Source of the DNA: Alphaproteobacteria bacterium
Lineage (GTDB): Bacteria; Pseudomonadota; Alphaproteobacteria; TMED109
DNA length: 64,000 nucleotides
Direction of reading: 5' to 3'
Assembly (NCBI GenBank): GCA_022825235.1
Contig: JAJDYI010000050.1
Coordinates: 1 to 64,000, forward strand
This document shows, one piece after another, positions 1 through 8,036 of the stretch. A program made the translations under genes and the position numbers. The notes beneath the pieces are model-generated. The model was not told where the DNA came from, did no database searches, and was given only the letters and a program-made list of their open reading frames with translations. Within the stretch, counting starts at the first letter, position 1. Every line of letters starts with the position of its first letter.

Positions 1-157
1 CGCGCTGACCAGGAGCGCCGCCGGTGGAACCTGCCCGGCGGCCGGCGATGCCCCGTCACCTACCGCCGAATCGGGCCCGCCGCAACGCCGCTCGACCGTG
101 GAAGCTACCCCACGGCACGATCCAGACCCCGACAACCGTCCAAATCGCCCCCAAACA

Positions 158-407
158 CCGCCCGACGTCAGCACATCCGGAGGTGGTGAGCGAAGCGGGC
201 TAGGCCCCCGTCGGATCGTGACGATCTCCGCCACGGTCTTCTCCCGGTGCGAGATGGTCACGATCCTGTCCTCTTGCACCTGCCGGATGACCTCGGAACA
301 CCGCGCCTTCGCTTCATAAGTCGAGTGCGCGAGCGCCAATTTTGAATTGTAAACGGACCGATTGGCCTGGATGGTTCACAGCCGCCTGATGTGCTGACGT
401 CGGGCGG
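158..407. repeat. Perfect 20-bp inverted repeat pair (158-177 and 388-407)
   Basis: The sequence gatgtgctgacgtcgggcgg at 388-407 recurs as its exact reverse complement at 158-177. Both arms lie next to a related GGTGGTGAGC stretch. The 210 bases between the arms carry an antisense relic of an antitoxin gene. The pair could be two copies of a small repeat family of this genome, or the two ends of a rearranged or inverted segment. No transposase is nearby. Confidence 0.6.
214..339 (-). pseudogene. Relic of a Phd/YefM-family antitoxin, antisense
   Basis: Reading the minus strand from about 339 to 214 gives an uninterrupted stretch that includes STYEAKARCSEVIRQVQ and then TVAEIVTI. It lines up with TYSVREVRARFSEVLRQVR and PVAEIGAI of the intact antitoxin at 441-719. 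Only this N-terminal DNA-binding-type segment is recognisable. There is no ATG, only a possible TTG at 339, and the C-terminal toxin-binding part is missing. It looks like a decayed second copy in opposite orientation. Seen: the alignment of short motifs. Inferred: common origin with the neighbour. Confidence 0.55.
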
Positions 408-440
408 TGGTGAGCCATCCGGACTGGTTATGATCCCTTC

Positions 441-719
441 ATGGTGATCACGTATTCCGTGCGCGAGGTAAGGGCCCGTTTCTCCGAAGTCCTCCGCCAA
501 GTGCGCGACGGCAAGACAGTTACGGTTTCCTTCCGCGGAGAGCCCGTGGCAGAGATCGGCGCGATCAAGGAGCGGGCCAGTCCTACACTTGATGCGCGGC
601 TGGCGGAACTCGAGCGCAACGGTTGCCTGGTTCGCGCAGCTATCCCAAGAAAAAGCATGGGGCCCGTTGAACGTCGGCCCGGGGCGCTCGCGCGCTTCCT
701 CGATAAGCGGGACGGATGA
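441..719 (+). CDS. Type II toxin-antitoxin antitoxin, Phd/YefM family (orphan)
   Basis: The 92-residue protein begins MVITYSVREVRARFSEVLRQ, then KTVTVSFRGEPVAEI. This is the standard N-terminal fold of Phd/YefM and VapB-type antitoxins, which bind the operator as dimers and neutralise a co-encoded toxin through the C-terminus. The stop overlaps an ATG at 716 by the ATGA arrangement typical of antitoxin-toxin pairs, but the toxin frame is broken after seven codons. The antitoxin is therefore an orphan. It may still repress its own promoter or counteract a related toxin elsewhere. Confidence 0.85.
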   Translation: MVITYSVREVRARFSEVLRQVRDGKTVTVSFRGEPVAEIGAIKERASPTLDARLAELERNGCLVRAAIPRKSMGPVERRPGALARFLDKRDG

Positions 720-805
720 GCCTCGCCTACGTCGACTAATCCGCACTGATTGCCATCATTCTCGATGAACCCGGTCCATTCGGCTTGGCCCGGCGCCTAG
801 ATCAT
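716..805 (+). pseudogene. vapC toxin remnant (PIN domain N-terminus with in-frame stop)
   Basis: Translation from ATG 716, which overlaps the antitoxin stop, reads MSLAYVD, a TAA stop at 737-739, then SALIAIILDEPG and LARRL. This is the canonical start of a VapC PIN-domain ribonuclease, in which the D of YVD is the first catalytic acid. The stop occupies the residue after that aspartate. Similarity ends near 805, where the ribosome-binding site and signal peptide of the next gene begin. About 100 C-terminal residues with the other acidic catalytic positions are gone, so the toxin cannot be active. Confidence 0.75.
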
Positions 806-817
806 GGAGTAGGACTC

Positions 818-1846
818 GTGCCCGTTTACTTCGGAACGCTCGCCTTGGTGCTCGTGATTCTCGGTGCGGGTACCGCGGCTGGCGCCAATGGTCGCGGTAT
901 CCTGCCGCCGGTACCGACACCGACCGACCTCAAGCCGGGCAGCATCACTTGCGACGAATGCCCGTATCCGGCCCCTAGCAAGTATCTCGACATCAGCGTG
1001 TACAGCCAGGACGTGCGCATCGCCTACATGGACGTCGCGCCGACCGGCACGGCCAACGGCCACGTGGTTCTGCTGATGCACGGGAACAACTTTGGCGGCT
1101 TCTATTTCGGTGACATCATCGACGGGCTGACCGGCGCCGGATTTCGCGTCGTCGCGCCGGACCAAATCGGGTACGGCAAATCGTCGAAGCCGATCGCTCC
1201 CTACAACTTCAACACGCAGGCGCGCAACACGCAGCTCATCCTCGAGCATGAGGGGATCGACAGGGTCATGGCGGTCGGCCACTCGATGGGCGGCATGCTC
1301 GCGACGCGGTTCACCACGCAGTATCCCGACTTGGTCGAGCGGCTGGTCATCTACAACCCCATCGGCCTCTCCGACAATCGGTTCAATCGCCCGATGACGC
1401 CGGTCGATCAGATTTACGAGCGGATCCTCCAGACCGACTACCAGAGCACCCGCCGGAACCTCAGCCGGTACGTCGGGCATGCCCCGTCGGCCTGGAACGA
1501 CAAGTTCGAGCTCTACACCCGCATCCGCGCGTCGTGGACCCTCAGCTCCGAATTTCCGCGCCTCGCCATGGTGCAGGCGCTCATCAGGCAGATGCTCTAC
1601 CAGGACCCGGTCGTCTACGACTGGCCGCACATCCAGGTGCCGACGCTCGCCTTCGGGGGCGCGGAGGATCTGCTGCTCGGCCCGGCGGAGGTCTTCCAGG
1701 AGCGAATGCAGGTGTTGGCCGACAGCATCCCGAACGGCAACGGGCGCCTGTTGCTCTTTCCCGGGCTGGGTCATGTGCCGCACCTGGAGCGGCCGGACGT
1801 CATCGTGCCTGCGCTCGTCGAATACCTGCTGGAAGGCGCCGAGTAG
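818..1846 (+). CDS. Secreted alpha/beta hydrolase
   Basis: This is an alpha/beta-hydrolase-fold enzyme of about 342 residues. The nucleophile elbow GHSMGG puts the serine at about residue 156. A likely acid is the D in GGAEDLLLGP and the histidine is in GLGHVPHLERP. HGNNFGG near residue 92 fits the oxyanion-hole HG motif. A hydrophobic signal peptide ending near TAAGANG suggests export. I chose GTG 818 because GGAG lies eight bases upstream. A TTG at 785 would extend the frame into vapC remnant sequence (LARRL) and is rejected. Substrate unknown; the closest general type is an epoxide-hydrolase or lactonase-like esterase. Confidence 0.85.
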   Translation: MPVYFGTLALVLVILGAGTAAGANGRGILPPVPTPTDLKPGSITCDECPYPAPSKYLDISVYSQDVRIAYMDVAPTGTANGHVVLLMHGNNFGGFYFGDIIDGLTGAGFRVVAPDQIGYGKSSKPIAPYNFNTQARNTQLILEHEGIDRVMAVGHSMGGMLATRFTTQYPDLVERLVIYNPIGLSDNRFNRPMTPVDQIYERILQTDYQSTRRNLSRYVGHAPSAWNDKFELYTRIRASWTLSSEFPRLAMVQALIRQMLYQDPVVYDWPHIQVPTLAFGGAEDLLLGPAEVFQERMQVLADSIPNGNGRLLLFPGLGHVPHLERPDVIVPALVEYLLEGAE

Positions 1847-2053
1847 GGCCGTTCCGGACCAGACCGCTGTGGACCATTGAGTCCGGATCCACCGCGCTGG
1901 GCGAAGGCGGGGCATCTTCCGGCCGCCGCGCGCGGGTGATGCCCTTGGTCGCGAGTTGCCATGTGTGAGGGACTTGCGAGCGTTCGATTGCCCGCGCCGC
2001 CGGAACACCCTGCACGTGCGCCCCAGCGGGGATTGGGGGCCGGCCCATATCGC

Positions 2054-2758
2054 TCAGAGTTCTCCGGCGAGCAGCAGGTCGACGTCCGTCGAGGCTTCCC
2101 TGATGGCGGCGACCGGAACGGTCGCCGCGATCGAACCCTTCCGCATGATGGAGACCTGATCGCAAAGCGCGGTCGCGAATTCCAGATTTTGCTCTGCCAG
2201 CAGGATGGTCAGGTTGTCCTGCCGCTTCAGCATGATCAGCAGTTCGAGAATCTGGTCGACAAACGAGGGCTGCAATCCCTCCGTGGGCTCGTCAAGAAGC
2301 AGCGTCCTGGGACGCGTGCTGAGGCAGCAGGCAAGTGCCACCAGTTGCCGCTCGCCACCGCTCAGCGCATCGCCGGTCCGGTCGAGCAGCGGCGTCAGGG
2401 CTGGAAACCGGTCCAGGATGCCCGGCAGGCTTCCCGCGGGGCGACCCTTCGCGGCCATCGCGTACCGCAACTGGTCGCGGACGGTCATCCGCAGGAAGAC
2501 GCCCTGCCCCTGTGGCATGTAGCCGAACCCCGCCCGGGCACGCTCCTGCGGTGGTGCGTCCGTCACATCGCGCCCGTCGAGCACGACTTGCCCGGCCGTT
2601 ACGGTGAGAAACCCCATCAGGGCCCGCATCAACGTGGTCTTGCCCATGCCGTTGGATCCGAGCACCGCCGCCGCCACGCCGGTTCCGACTTCGAGATCCA
2701 CGCCGTTCAGGACGGGAATCGAGCCATACCCGCCGCGAAGTCCGGTGACCGTCAACAT
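2054..2758 (-). CDS. ABC transporter ATP-binding protein, LivF/UrtE type
   Basis: This 234-residue ATPase belongs to a branched-chain amino acid/urea-type importer. Walker A is GSNGMGKT at residues 34-41, the signature is LSGGERQL, and Walker B is LLLDEPTEGL, in the short form typical of LivF/UrtE. It is last of five genes on the minus strand, and its start overlaps the end of the preceding ATPase gene by seven bases. It would pair with that ATPase on the cytoplasmic face of the two permeases. Confidence 0.9.
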   Translation of the reverse strand: MLTVTGLRGGYGSIPVLNGVDLEVGTGVAAAVLGSNGMGKTTLMRALMGFLTVTAGQVVLDGRDVTDAPPQERARAGFGYMPQGQGVFLRMTVRDQLRYAMAAKGRPAGSLPGILDRFPALTPLLDRTGDALSGGERQLVALACCLSTRPRTLLLDEPTEGLQPSFVDQILELLIMLKRQDNLTILLAEQNLEFATALCDQVSIMRKGSIAATVPVAAIREASTDVDLLLAGEL

Positions 2759-3489
2759 GCACCGGCGTCCCGCCCGTGGCCCAGATAGACATCGCGCACC
2801 GCGCGGTCCCGCAAGACCGCATCCACGGTGCCTTCCGTGAGGATCTGTCCCTGATGGAACACCGTCACCGAGTCCGCGACCATGCGGATGAACTGGATGT
2901 CGTGCTCGACCGCGATGATCGTCCGTCCCTCGGCCAGCCTGCGCACGAGATCGGCCGTCTCGGCGACTTCACTGCGGGTCATGCCGGCCGTGGGTTCGTC
3001 GAGCAGCATCAGCCGCGGGTCTCCCGCGATCACAAGGCCGAGTTCCAGCCACTGCCGCTGGCCGTGGGGCAGTTCCCCGGCCGGCCGGGAAGCTTGCCGG
3101 GCGAGGCCGATCGTCGCGAGGACATCCTCGGTCCTGCGCCGCCGGGCGGCGCGGCTGCCGCATCGCCAGGTCGCGAGGCGGACGTTCTCGAGCACGCTCA
3201 GTCCGTCGAACAGCGCGGGAACCTGGGTTTTGATGGCAACCCCCCTGCGCGCAATGGCATGGGGTCCGTCACCGGTGATGTCGTGGCCTGCCAGCCGGAT
3301 CCGCCCGGCGGTGGGCCGGAGCTGCCCCGAGAGGCAGCGGAAGAACGTGCTCTTGCCCGCGCCGTTGGGCCCGATCAGGCAGCGCAGCTCACCGTCGCCT
3401 ACCTGGAAATCGACCTCGTGCACGGCGATCACGCCACCGAAACGCCGGGTCAGGGACGTGGTCTCCAGGAGCGGGGTGGCGCCGGTCAT
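2752..3489 (-). CDS. ABC transporter ATP-binding protein, LivG/UrtD type
   Basis: The 245-residue ATPase has Walker A GPNGAGKS, Walker B RLMLLDEPTAGM and a signature region reading LPHGQRQWLELG. The HGQ-QWLE form in place of LSGGQ is characteristic of UrtD ATPases of urea importers, which favours the Urt branch over Liv. A switch histidine is visible in IIAVEHD. The gene overlaps the upstream permease by four bases, so the operon is probably translationally coupled. Transport of urea or a short amide is an inference, because no urease or amidase gene lies nearby. Confidence 0.88.
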   Translation of the reverse strand: MTGATPLLETTSLTRRFGGVIAVHEVDFQVGDGELRCLIGPNGAGKSTFFRCLSGQLRPTAGRIRLAGHDITGDGPHAIARRGVAIKTQVPALFDGLSVLENVRLATWRCGSRAARRRRTEDVLATIGLARQASRPAGELPHGQRQWLELGLVIAGDPRLMLLDEPTAGMTRSEVAETADLVRRLAEGRTIIAVEHDIQFIRMVADSVTVFHQGQILTEGTVDAVLRDRAVRDVYLGHGRDAGAC

Positions 3490-4490
3490 CGCGGACCGCG
3501 TCCGAGACGGCGGATTCTCGCGAGCAGGTCACGGAGTCCGGGAACGAGGCCGCGGCGAGCGAAAAGCACCAGCACCACGAACCCGGCGCCCAGGACGAGG
3601 TTGGTGTCAGCCAACTTGGCTTCGCCGAGCCAGGTCATGACGGCCTGCACCAGCACGCATCCGATCACCGCTCCACTCAGGGTGCCCAATCCGCCAACCA
3701 GCACCCAGACAATGATTTGGGCGGTGAATGTCATTGAGAACACGTTGGGGCTCACGTAGGCGCCCCATGCGGCAAACAGTACGCCCGCGAGTCCGGCGAT
3801 CCCACCGCCGATCACGAAGATGGCGAGCTTCCGTGTGCGTACGTCGTACCCCAGCAGCTGGGCGCGTTCCTCGTTCTCCCGGATGGCGACGACGACCCGG
3901 CCGAAGTCGGTCGCAAGGAGCCAGCGGAGGCCGCCGTAGACAATCGCCAGCACGATGGCCGTGAGGACGTAGAGATCCCCGTAGACCACCGGCTGTGCGG
4001 GCGCGCCGGGAACATTGATCGGGGGCACGGACGGAATCCCGTTGTAGCCGCCGAGCAGCGCCGTCCCGATCCGGTACTGGCTCCCGGCGGAAGCCCCGAT
4101 CAGGTAGTAGAAGATGAGCGACGCGGCCAGCGTAATCACCGCCAGGTAGACGTCGCTGATCCGCCGCCAGAACAGGAAGTAGCCGAGAAACCCCGCCAGC
4201 AGGGCCGGTACCAGGATTCCGAGGAGGACGGGCAGCGTGCTCTCCCCAAGGTTGATCACGGCCACGGCGAAGGTGTAGCCGCCCAGGCCGAAGAACAGGG
4301 ACTGGCCGAAGCTGAGGATGCCGCCGAACCCCCACACCCAGGCGAGACTGAGCGCCAGGATCGCGAATATCAGGAACAGTGTCAGCTCAAACTGGACATA
4401 GACCTCGGTGACGGCCGGAATTACCACGATCAGGACCGCGCCTGCCACCCCGGCGGCGAGCAGGCCTGCACGGTCGCGGAGCCGGTTCAC
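3486..4490 (-). CDS. ABC transporter permease, LivM/UrtC type
   Basis: This integral membrane permease has about 334 residues. Several hydrophobic helices and the family hallmarks SLAWVWGFGGILSFGQS and VGGLGTLSGAVIG are visible. I place the start at GTG 4490, giving VNRLRDRAGLL, because upstream codons in this frame are antisense-like proline/arginine-rich sequence and because GTGA at 4490-4487 overlaps the upstream permease stop. It forms the translocation pore with the LivH/UrtB-type partner. Confidence 0.88.
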   Translation of the reverse strand: MNRLRDRAGLLAAGVAGAVLIVVIPAVTEVYVQFELTLFLIFAILALSLAWVWGFGGILSFGQSLFFGLGGYTFAVAVINLGESTLPVLLGILVPALLAGFLGYFLFWRRISDVYLAVITLAASLIFYYLIGASAGSQYRIGTALLGGYNGIPSVPPINVPGAPAQPVVYGDLYVLTAIVLAIVYGGLRWLLATDFGRVVVAIRENEERAQLLGYDVRTRKLAIFVIGGGIAGLAGVLFAAWGAYVSPNVFSMTFTAQIIVWVLVGGLGTLSGAVIGCVLVQAVMTWLGEAKLADTNLVLGAGFVVLVLFARRGLVPGLRDLLARIRRLGRGPR

Positions 4491-5353
4491 AGTGCCTTGC
4501 GGAAGTAGCGCCCGGTGATACCGGTCGGGAGCACGCGCAGCAGCACGACGGCCACCACCAGGAGCGCCACCTCGCCGACCACGGGTCGGCTCAGGAATGC
4601 TGCCGCCTGGCTGGTGAGGCCGAAGAGCGCCGCGGCGAGGGTTGTGCCGGTGAGCGCGGTCGCGCCCCCGCTGATCACGGTGATGAATGCCTTGACCACG
4701 TACGTGGCGCCGATCTCCGGGAGCACGCCGGCGAGCGGGGCCAGCACCGCCCCGGCGAGGCCGCTCAGGGCCGACCCGAGCACGAACGTGGCGCTTCGGA
4801 TGCGCACCGTGTCGGCGCCCAGTCCGGCCGCCAGCTCGCCATCCTGCATGGTGCCGCGCACCAGCAGCCCCGCACGGCTCCACCGCAGCCAGGCGAACAG
4901 GGCGAGGATCACGACGACCGTGATGCCGATGACAAAAAACGTATAGATCCCAATCGTATAGGAGCCAATTTCAATCGTTCCGAAAGGTGGTGCAACGCCC
5001 TGCTGGTGGTAGCCCAGCACCGTGGCCGCAAGGCCTACCAGGAACAGGCTCAACCCCCAGGTGGCGAGGATCGTGGCGATCACGTCGCCCTGGAGCCGCC
5101 GGATGACGAGGCGCTCCACGAGATATCCCAGCATGCCAACGGCGGCAGGCGCGATGACCAGCATGGCAAGCCAGAGGTTGACGCCAGCTCCGGCCGAGAG
5201 CACGAACGCGTAGCCGCCCACCATCAGGAACTCGCCGTGGGCAAAGTTGATGACCCGCAGCATCCCGAAGATCACCGCCAGCCCGATGCTGACCAGCGCG
5301 AGGCTGGCGATCGCGTGCATTAGGTGCAGGCCGACGACGAGGGCGAGATCCAT
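4487..5353 (-). CDS. ABC transporter permease, LivH/UrtB type
   Basis: This 288-residue membrane permease contains IGLAVIFGMLRVINFAHGEF, the diagnostic LivH/UrtB motif, and VKAFITVISGG near the C-terminus. The start is placed at ATG 5353 (MDLALVVGL), 23 bases after the substrate-binding-protein stop. A longer frame upstream would run into the previous gene. It is the second gene of the five-gene importer operon and lacks the long extracellular domain of some UrtB proteins. Confidence 0.88.
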   Translation of the reverse strand: MDLALVVGLHLMHAIASLALVSIGLAVIFGMLRVINFAHGEFLMVGGYAFVLSAGAGVNLWLAMLVIAPAAVGMLGYLVERLVIRRLQGDVIATILATWGLSLFLVGLAATVLGYHQQGVAPPFGTIEIGSYTIGIYTFFVIGITVVVILALFAWLRWSRAGLLVRGTMQDGELAAGLGADTVRIRSATFVLGSALSGLAGAVLAPLAGVLPEIGATYVVKAFITVISGGATALTGTTLAAALFGLTSQAAAFLSRPVVGEVALLVVAVVLLRVLPTGITGRYFRKAL

Positions 5354-5376
5354 GCCTGCCGCCGCCCCGCCGCGTC

Positions 5377-6600
5377 TCAGATGTCGGGCGTGTACATCGT
5401 GTTCGTGTCCGGGCGTGCCTGCAGGTCGCACTGATCCGCAGGATTGGTCGGCGGCACGTTCTGGTACCGCTCGAGAATCCGGAACTCGCCGTCCCGAGCC
5501 TCGGCGAGATGGGTGTTCATGAAGCAGTGGTGCGTCCGGGCGTCGATCGTCAGCGGGCCGCCGGGCCCGTCGACGCTGATCCCCGCCTCGAGCGCCGCGA
5601 CGACCGCTTCCCGGTCAGTCGTGCCGGCCTGCCGGACTCCCTCCGCCCACAGCATCCAGCCGTACCAGTCCTTGATCGGCACGTCGGTCAGGTAGCCGTA
5701 GTCGGTACCGTTCCGCCGGCGGAACTCGGCCAGCCACGTCTGGTTGAACGGATAGTCGAGGCTCTCGTAATACGACCCGATCACCATGATCCCGTTGACG
5801 ACTTCGGGCGGCATCCGGACGATTTCGCTGGTTCCGCCGAACGTCGTCGACATCATCGGAATCCGCTGGTTCATACCAGCCGACGCCCACTGTCCGTAGA
5901 AGGCCTCGTGGGCAGGGCCGACGAAGACGTTGAGCACGACGTCGGGTTCCACGGCCTGGATGCGGCTGATCGTGGCACCGAACTGGTTGACGTCGAGGGG
6001 GAAGAATTCTTCACCCACCACCTCGCCGCCCAGGGCAAGGGCGCCCCGGCGAATCCATTGCGCCGAGATCTGCCCGTAGTTGTAGTCGGCGGCCAGCACG
6101 TAGACCCGCTTGCCCCAGCGCTCGGCCGCCGCGCGGAGCAGCAGGTCGACGTAGATGCCGGGGGTGGCGCCGGTCGCGAAGAAGTTTCGGTCGCAGACGC
6201 CGCCCTCGTAGTTCGTGTTGTAGACGTAGAGCGTTTCCAGCCGACGCAGGATCGGGCGAATGACCTCGCGCGAGGAACTAGTCAGGCCGCCCTGCACCAC
6301 CGCCACCCGGTCCCGCAGGGCCAGCTGGTTGGCGAACTGGTTGTAGAACTGCATGTCGGACTGGGAGTCGTAGAGCTTGACGTCGAGCGGGCGGCCCAGC
6401 AGACCGCCCGACTCGTTGATCTGGTCGAGCGCGAGCTTGGCGCAGCGCCACTGGTTCTGGCCAAAGCCCTGCAGGGGCCCCGAGAGGTCGTAGATGGCGC
6501 CGACCGGGATCGGTTCGCTGGCGTGCGCGGAGCGCGTGCCGAGCCCGGGAAGGGCGGCGCTGGCGGCCAGCCCTTCGAGGAACGTGCGTCGTGTCAGCAA
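5377..6600 (-). CDS. Periplasmic substrate-binding protein of the importer (UrtA/AmiC-like), Tat-type signal
   Basis: This is a type I periplasmic binding protein of about 407 residues. It starts MLTRRTFLEG with a hydrophobic stretch to SAHA, matching a twin-arginine signal. IPVGAIYDLSGPL, LALDQINESGG and TNYEGGVCDRNFFATG are typical of the UrtA/AmiC branch that binds urea, amides or branched-chain amino acids. No ATG fits the signal peptide. TTG 6600 has GGGAG about 11 bases upstream, whereas an ATG at 6720 would add 40 atypical residues. First gene of the operon, divergent from the acyl-CoA dehydrogenase gene. Confidence 0.85.
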   Translation of the reverse strand: MLTRRTFLEGLAASAALPGLGTRSAHASEPIPVGAIYDLSGPLQGFGQNQWRCAKLALDQINESGGLLGRPLDVKLYDSQSDMQFYNQFANQLALRDRVAVVQGGLTSSSREVIRPILRRLETLYVYNTNYEGGVCDRNFFATGATPGIYVDLLLRAAAERWGKRVYVLAADYNYGQISAQWIRRGALALGGEVVGEEFFPLDVNQFGATISRIQAVEPDVVLNVFVGPAHEAFYGQWASAGMNQRIPMMSTTFGGTSEIVRMPPEVVNGIMVIGSYYESLDYPFNQTWLAEFRRRNGTDYGYLTDVPIKDWYGWMLWAEGVRQAGTTDREAVVAALEAGISVDGPGGPLTIDARTHHCFMNTHLAEARDGEFRILERYQNVPPTNPADQCDLQARPDTNTMYTPDI

Positions 6601-6860
6601 CGTGACGAAATCTCCCGTGGAAAAGGCCGGGCACAAGTCGATGTGCGGTTGCAGGGCACCCGGACGCGCGACGCCGCCGATTCGGCAGGCCGCTCGGGTC
6701 AAATGGTAACAAGGTAGCAAGTTAGAGCGTTGCGGTTAGGCCGGCAGGCCGGGCGCGCTTCGTGCAGCGGGGGACCGGGCCGCAGGTGGATGCGTGGTGC
6801 CCGCCGTTCGTTGACAGGCAGGGGGGCTGCCGTACGATCGCCGAAACGCAGGGTGACGGG

Positions 6861-8009
6861 GTGTGCGCAGTGGATGCTTTTCTCGACGAAGGCCAGAAAC
6901 TCTTCCAGGACACGGTCCGCCGGTTCGCCGAGGGACGTATGGCGCCCCTGGCGGCGGACTGGGACCGGGAGGGGACCTTTCCGGTCGACGTGCTGCGGGA
7001 GGCCGCCGACCTCGGCCTGGCCGGCCTGTACGTCCCGGCGGAGGAGGGCGGCAGCGGACTCTCGCGCCTCGATGCAGCCATCGTGTTCGAGGAACTCTCG
7101 GCCGCCTGTCCGTCGACGGCCGCGTACATCTCGATCCACAACATGGTTGCGTGGATGATCGCCACGTTCGGCGACGACGAGCAGCGCAGCCGGTTCCTCC
7201 CCGGCATGATGACGATGGAGCAGCTTTCGAGCTACTGCCTGAGTGAGCCTGGCTCGGGATCGGACGCGGCCTCGCTGTCCACCTGCGCGGTGCGCGACGG
7301 CGATCATTACGTCCTGAACGGCTCGAAAGCGTTCATCTCCGGCGGAGCGGTGTCCGACCTCTACGCCTGCATGGTGCGCACCGGCGGCGAGGGACCCCGC
7401 GGGATTTCCTGCCTGGTGGTGGAGAAGGGGGCGCCGGGCCTGTCGTTCGGTCGGCAGGAAGCCAAGCTCGGCTGGAACAGCCAGCCGACGGCGGCCGTCA
7501 TCTTCGAGGATTGCCGGGTGCCGGTCGCGAACCGGATCGGTGCCGAGGGGGAGGGTTTCCGGATCGCCATGCGCGGTCTCGACGGGGGGCGCATCAACAT
7601 CGCGTCGTGCTCGCTGGGCGCCGCGCGCCGCGCGCTCGAAGAGACCCGGGAGCACCTCCGGACACGGAAGCAGTTCGGGGAGACCCTGGCATCGTTCCAG
7701 GGGCTTCGGTTCCGGTACGCCGACATGGCGACCGAGCTGGAGGCGGCCAGGCTGCTGGTGCACGCGGCCGCCCGCGCCGTCGATTCAGGCCAGCCCGACG
7801 CCACGATCCGGTGCGCCATGGCCAAGCGGTATGCGACCGACGTCGGCTTCCACGTGTGCGACGAGGCGATCCAGCTGCACGGCGGATACGGCTACCTCAA
7901 CGACTACCCGCTCGAACGCCTGCAGCGGGACACGCGCGTGCACCGGATCCTCGAGGGAACCAACGAGATCATGCGCGTGATCGTTTCGCGCGGACTGCTC
8001 GACGACTGA
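6861..8009 (+). CDS. Isobutyryl-CoA dehydrogenase (ACAD8-like)
   Basis: This FAD-dependent acyl-CoA dehydrogenase has about 382 residues and closely follows the ACAD8 pattern: [50 protein letters not shown] and [14 protein letters not shown]. The catalytic base is the E in RILEGTNEI, the position used by all acyl-CoA dehydrogenases except the isovaleryl type. It would oxidise isobutyryl-CoA to methacrylyl-CoA in valine breakdown. GTG 6861 is the likely start, with GTG 6870 as alternative. The next gene, 27 bases downstream, encodes a later valine-pathway step, which supports the assignment. Confidence 0.88.
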   Translation: MCAVDAFLDEGQKLFQDTVRRFAEGRMAPLAADWDREGTFPVDVLREAADLGLAGLYVPAEEGGSGLSRLDAAIVFEELSAACPSTAAYISIHNMVAWMIATFGDDEQRSRFLPGMMTMEQLSSYCLSEPGSGSDAASLSTCAVRDGDHYVLNGSKAFISGGAVSDLYACMVRTGGEGPRGISCLVVEKGAPGLSFGRQEAKLGWNSQPTAAVIFEDCRVPVANRIGAEGEGFRIAMRGLDGGRINIASCSLGAARRALEETREHLRTRKQFGETLASFQGLRFRYADMATELEAARLLVHAAARAVDSGQPDATIRCAMAKRYATDVGFHVCDEAIQLHGGYGYLNDYPLERLQRDTRVHRILEGTNEIMRVIVSRGLLDD

Positions 8010-8036
8010 CACCCGACCGACTGCAAGGCAGCTGAC

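Noticed and set aside
6705-6720. GGTAACAAGGTAGCAA resembles the conserved 3' end of 16S rRNA
   Set aside because: Only about 11 bases match, they lie in a divergent promoter region, and nothing upstream resembles rRNA. It is a tandem octamer (GGTAACAA/GGTAGCAA), probably chance.
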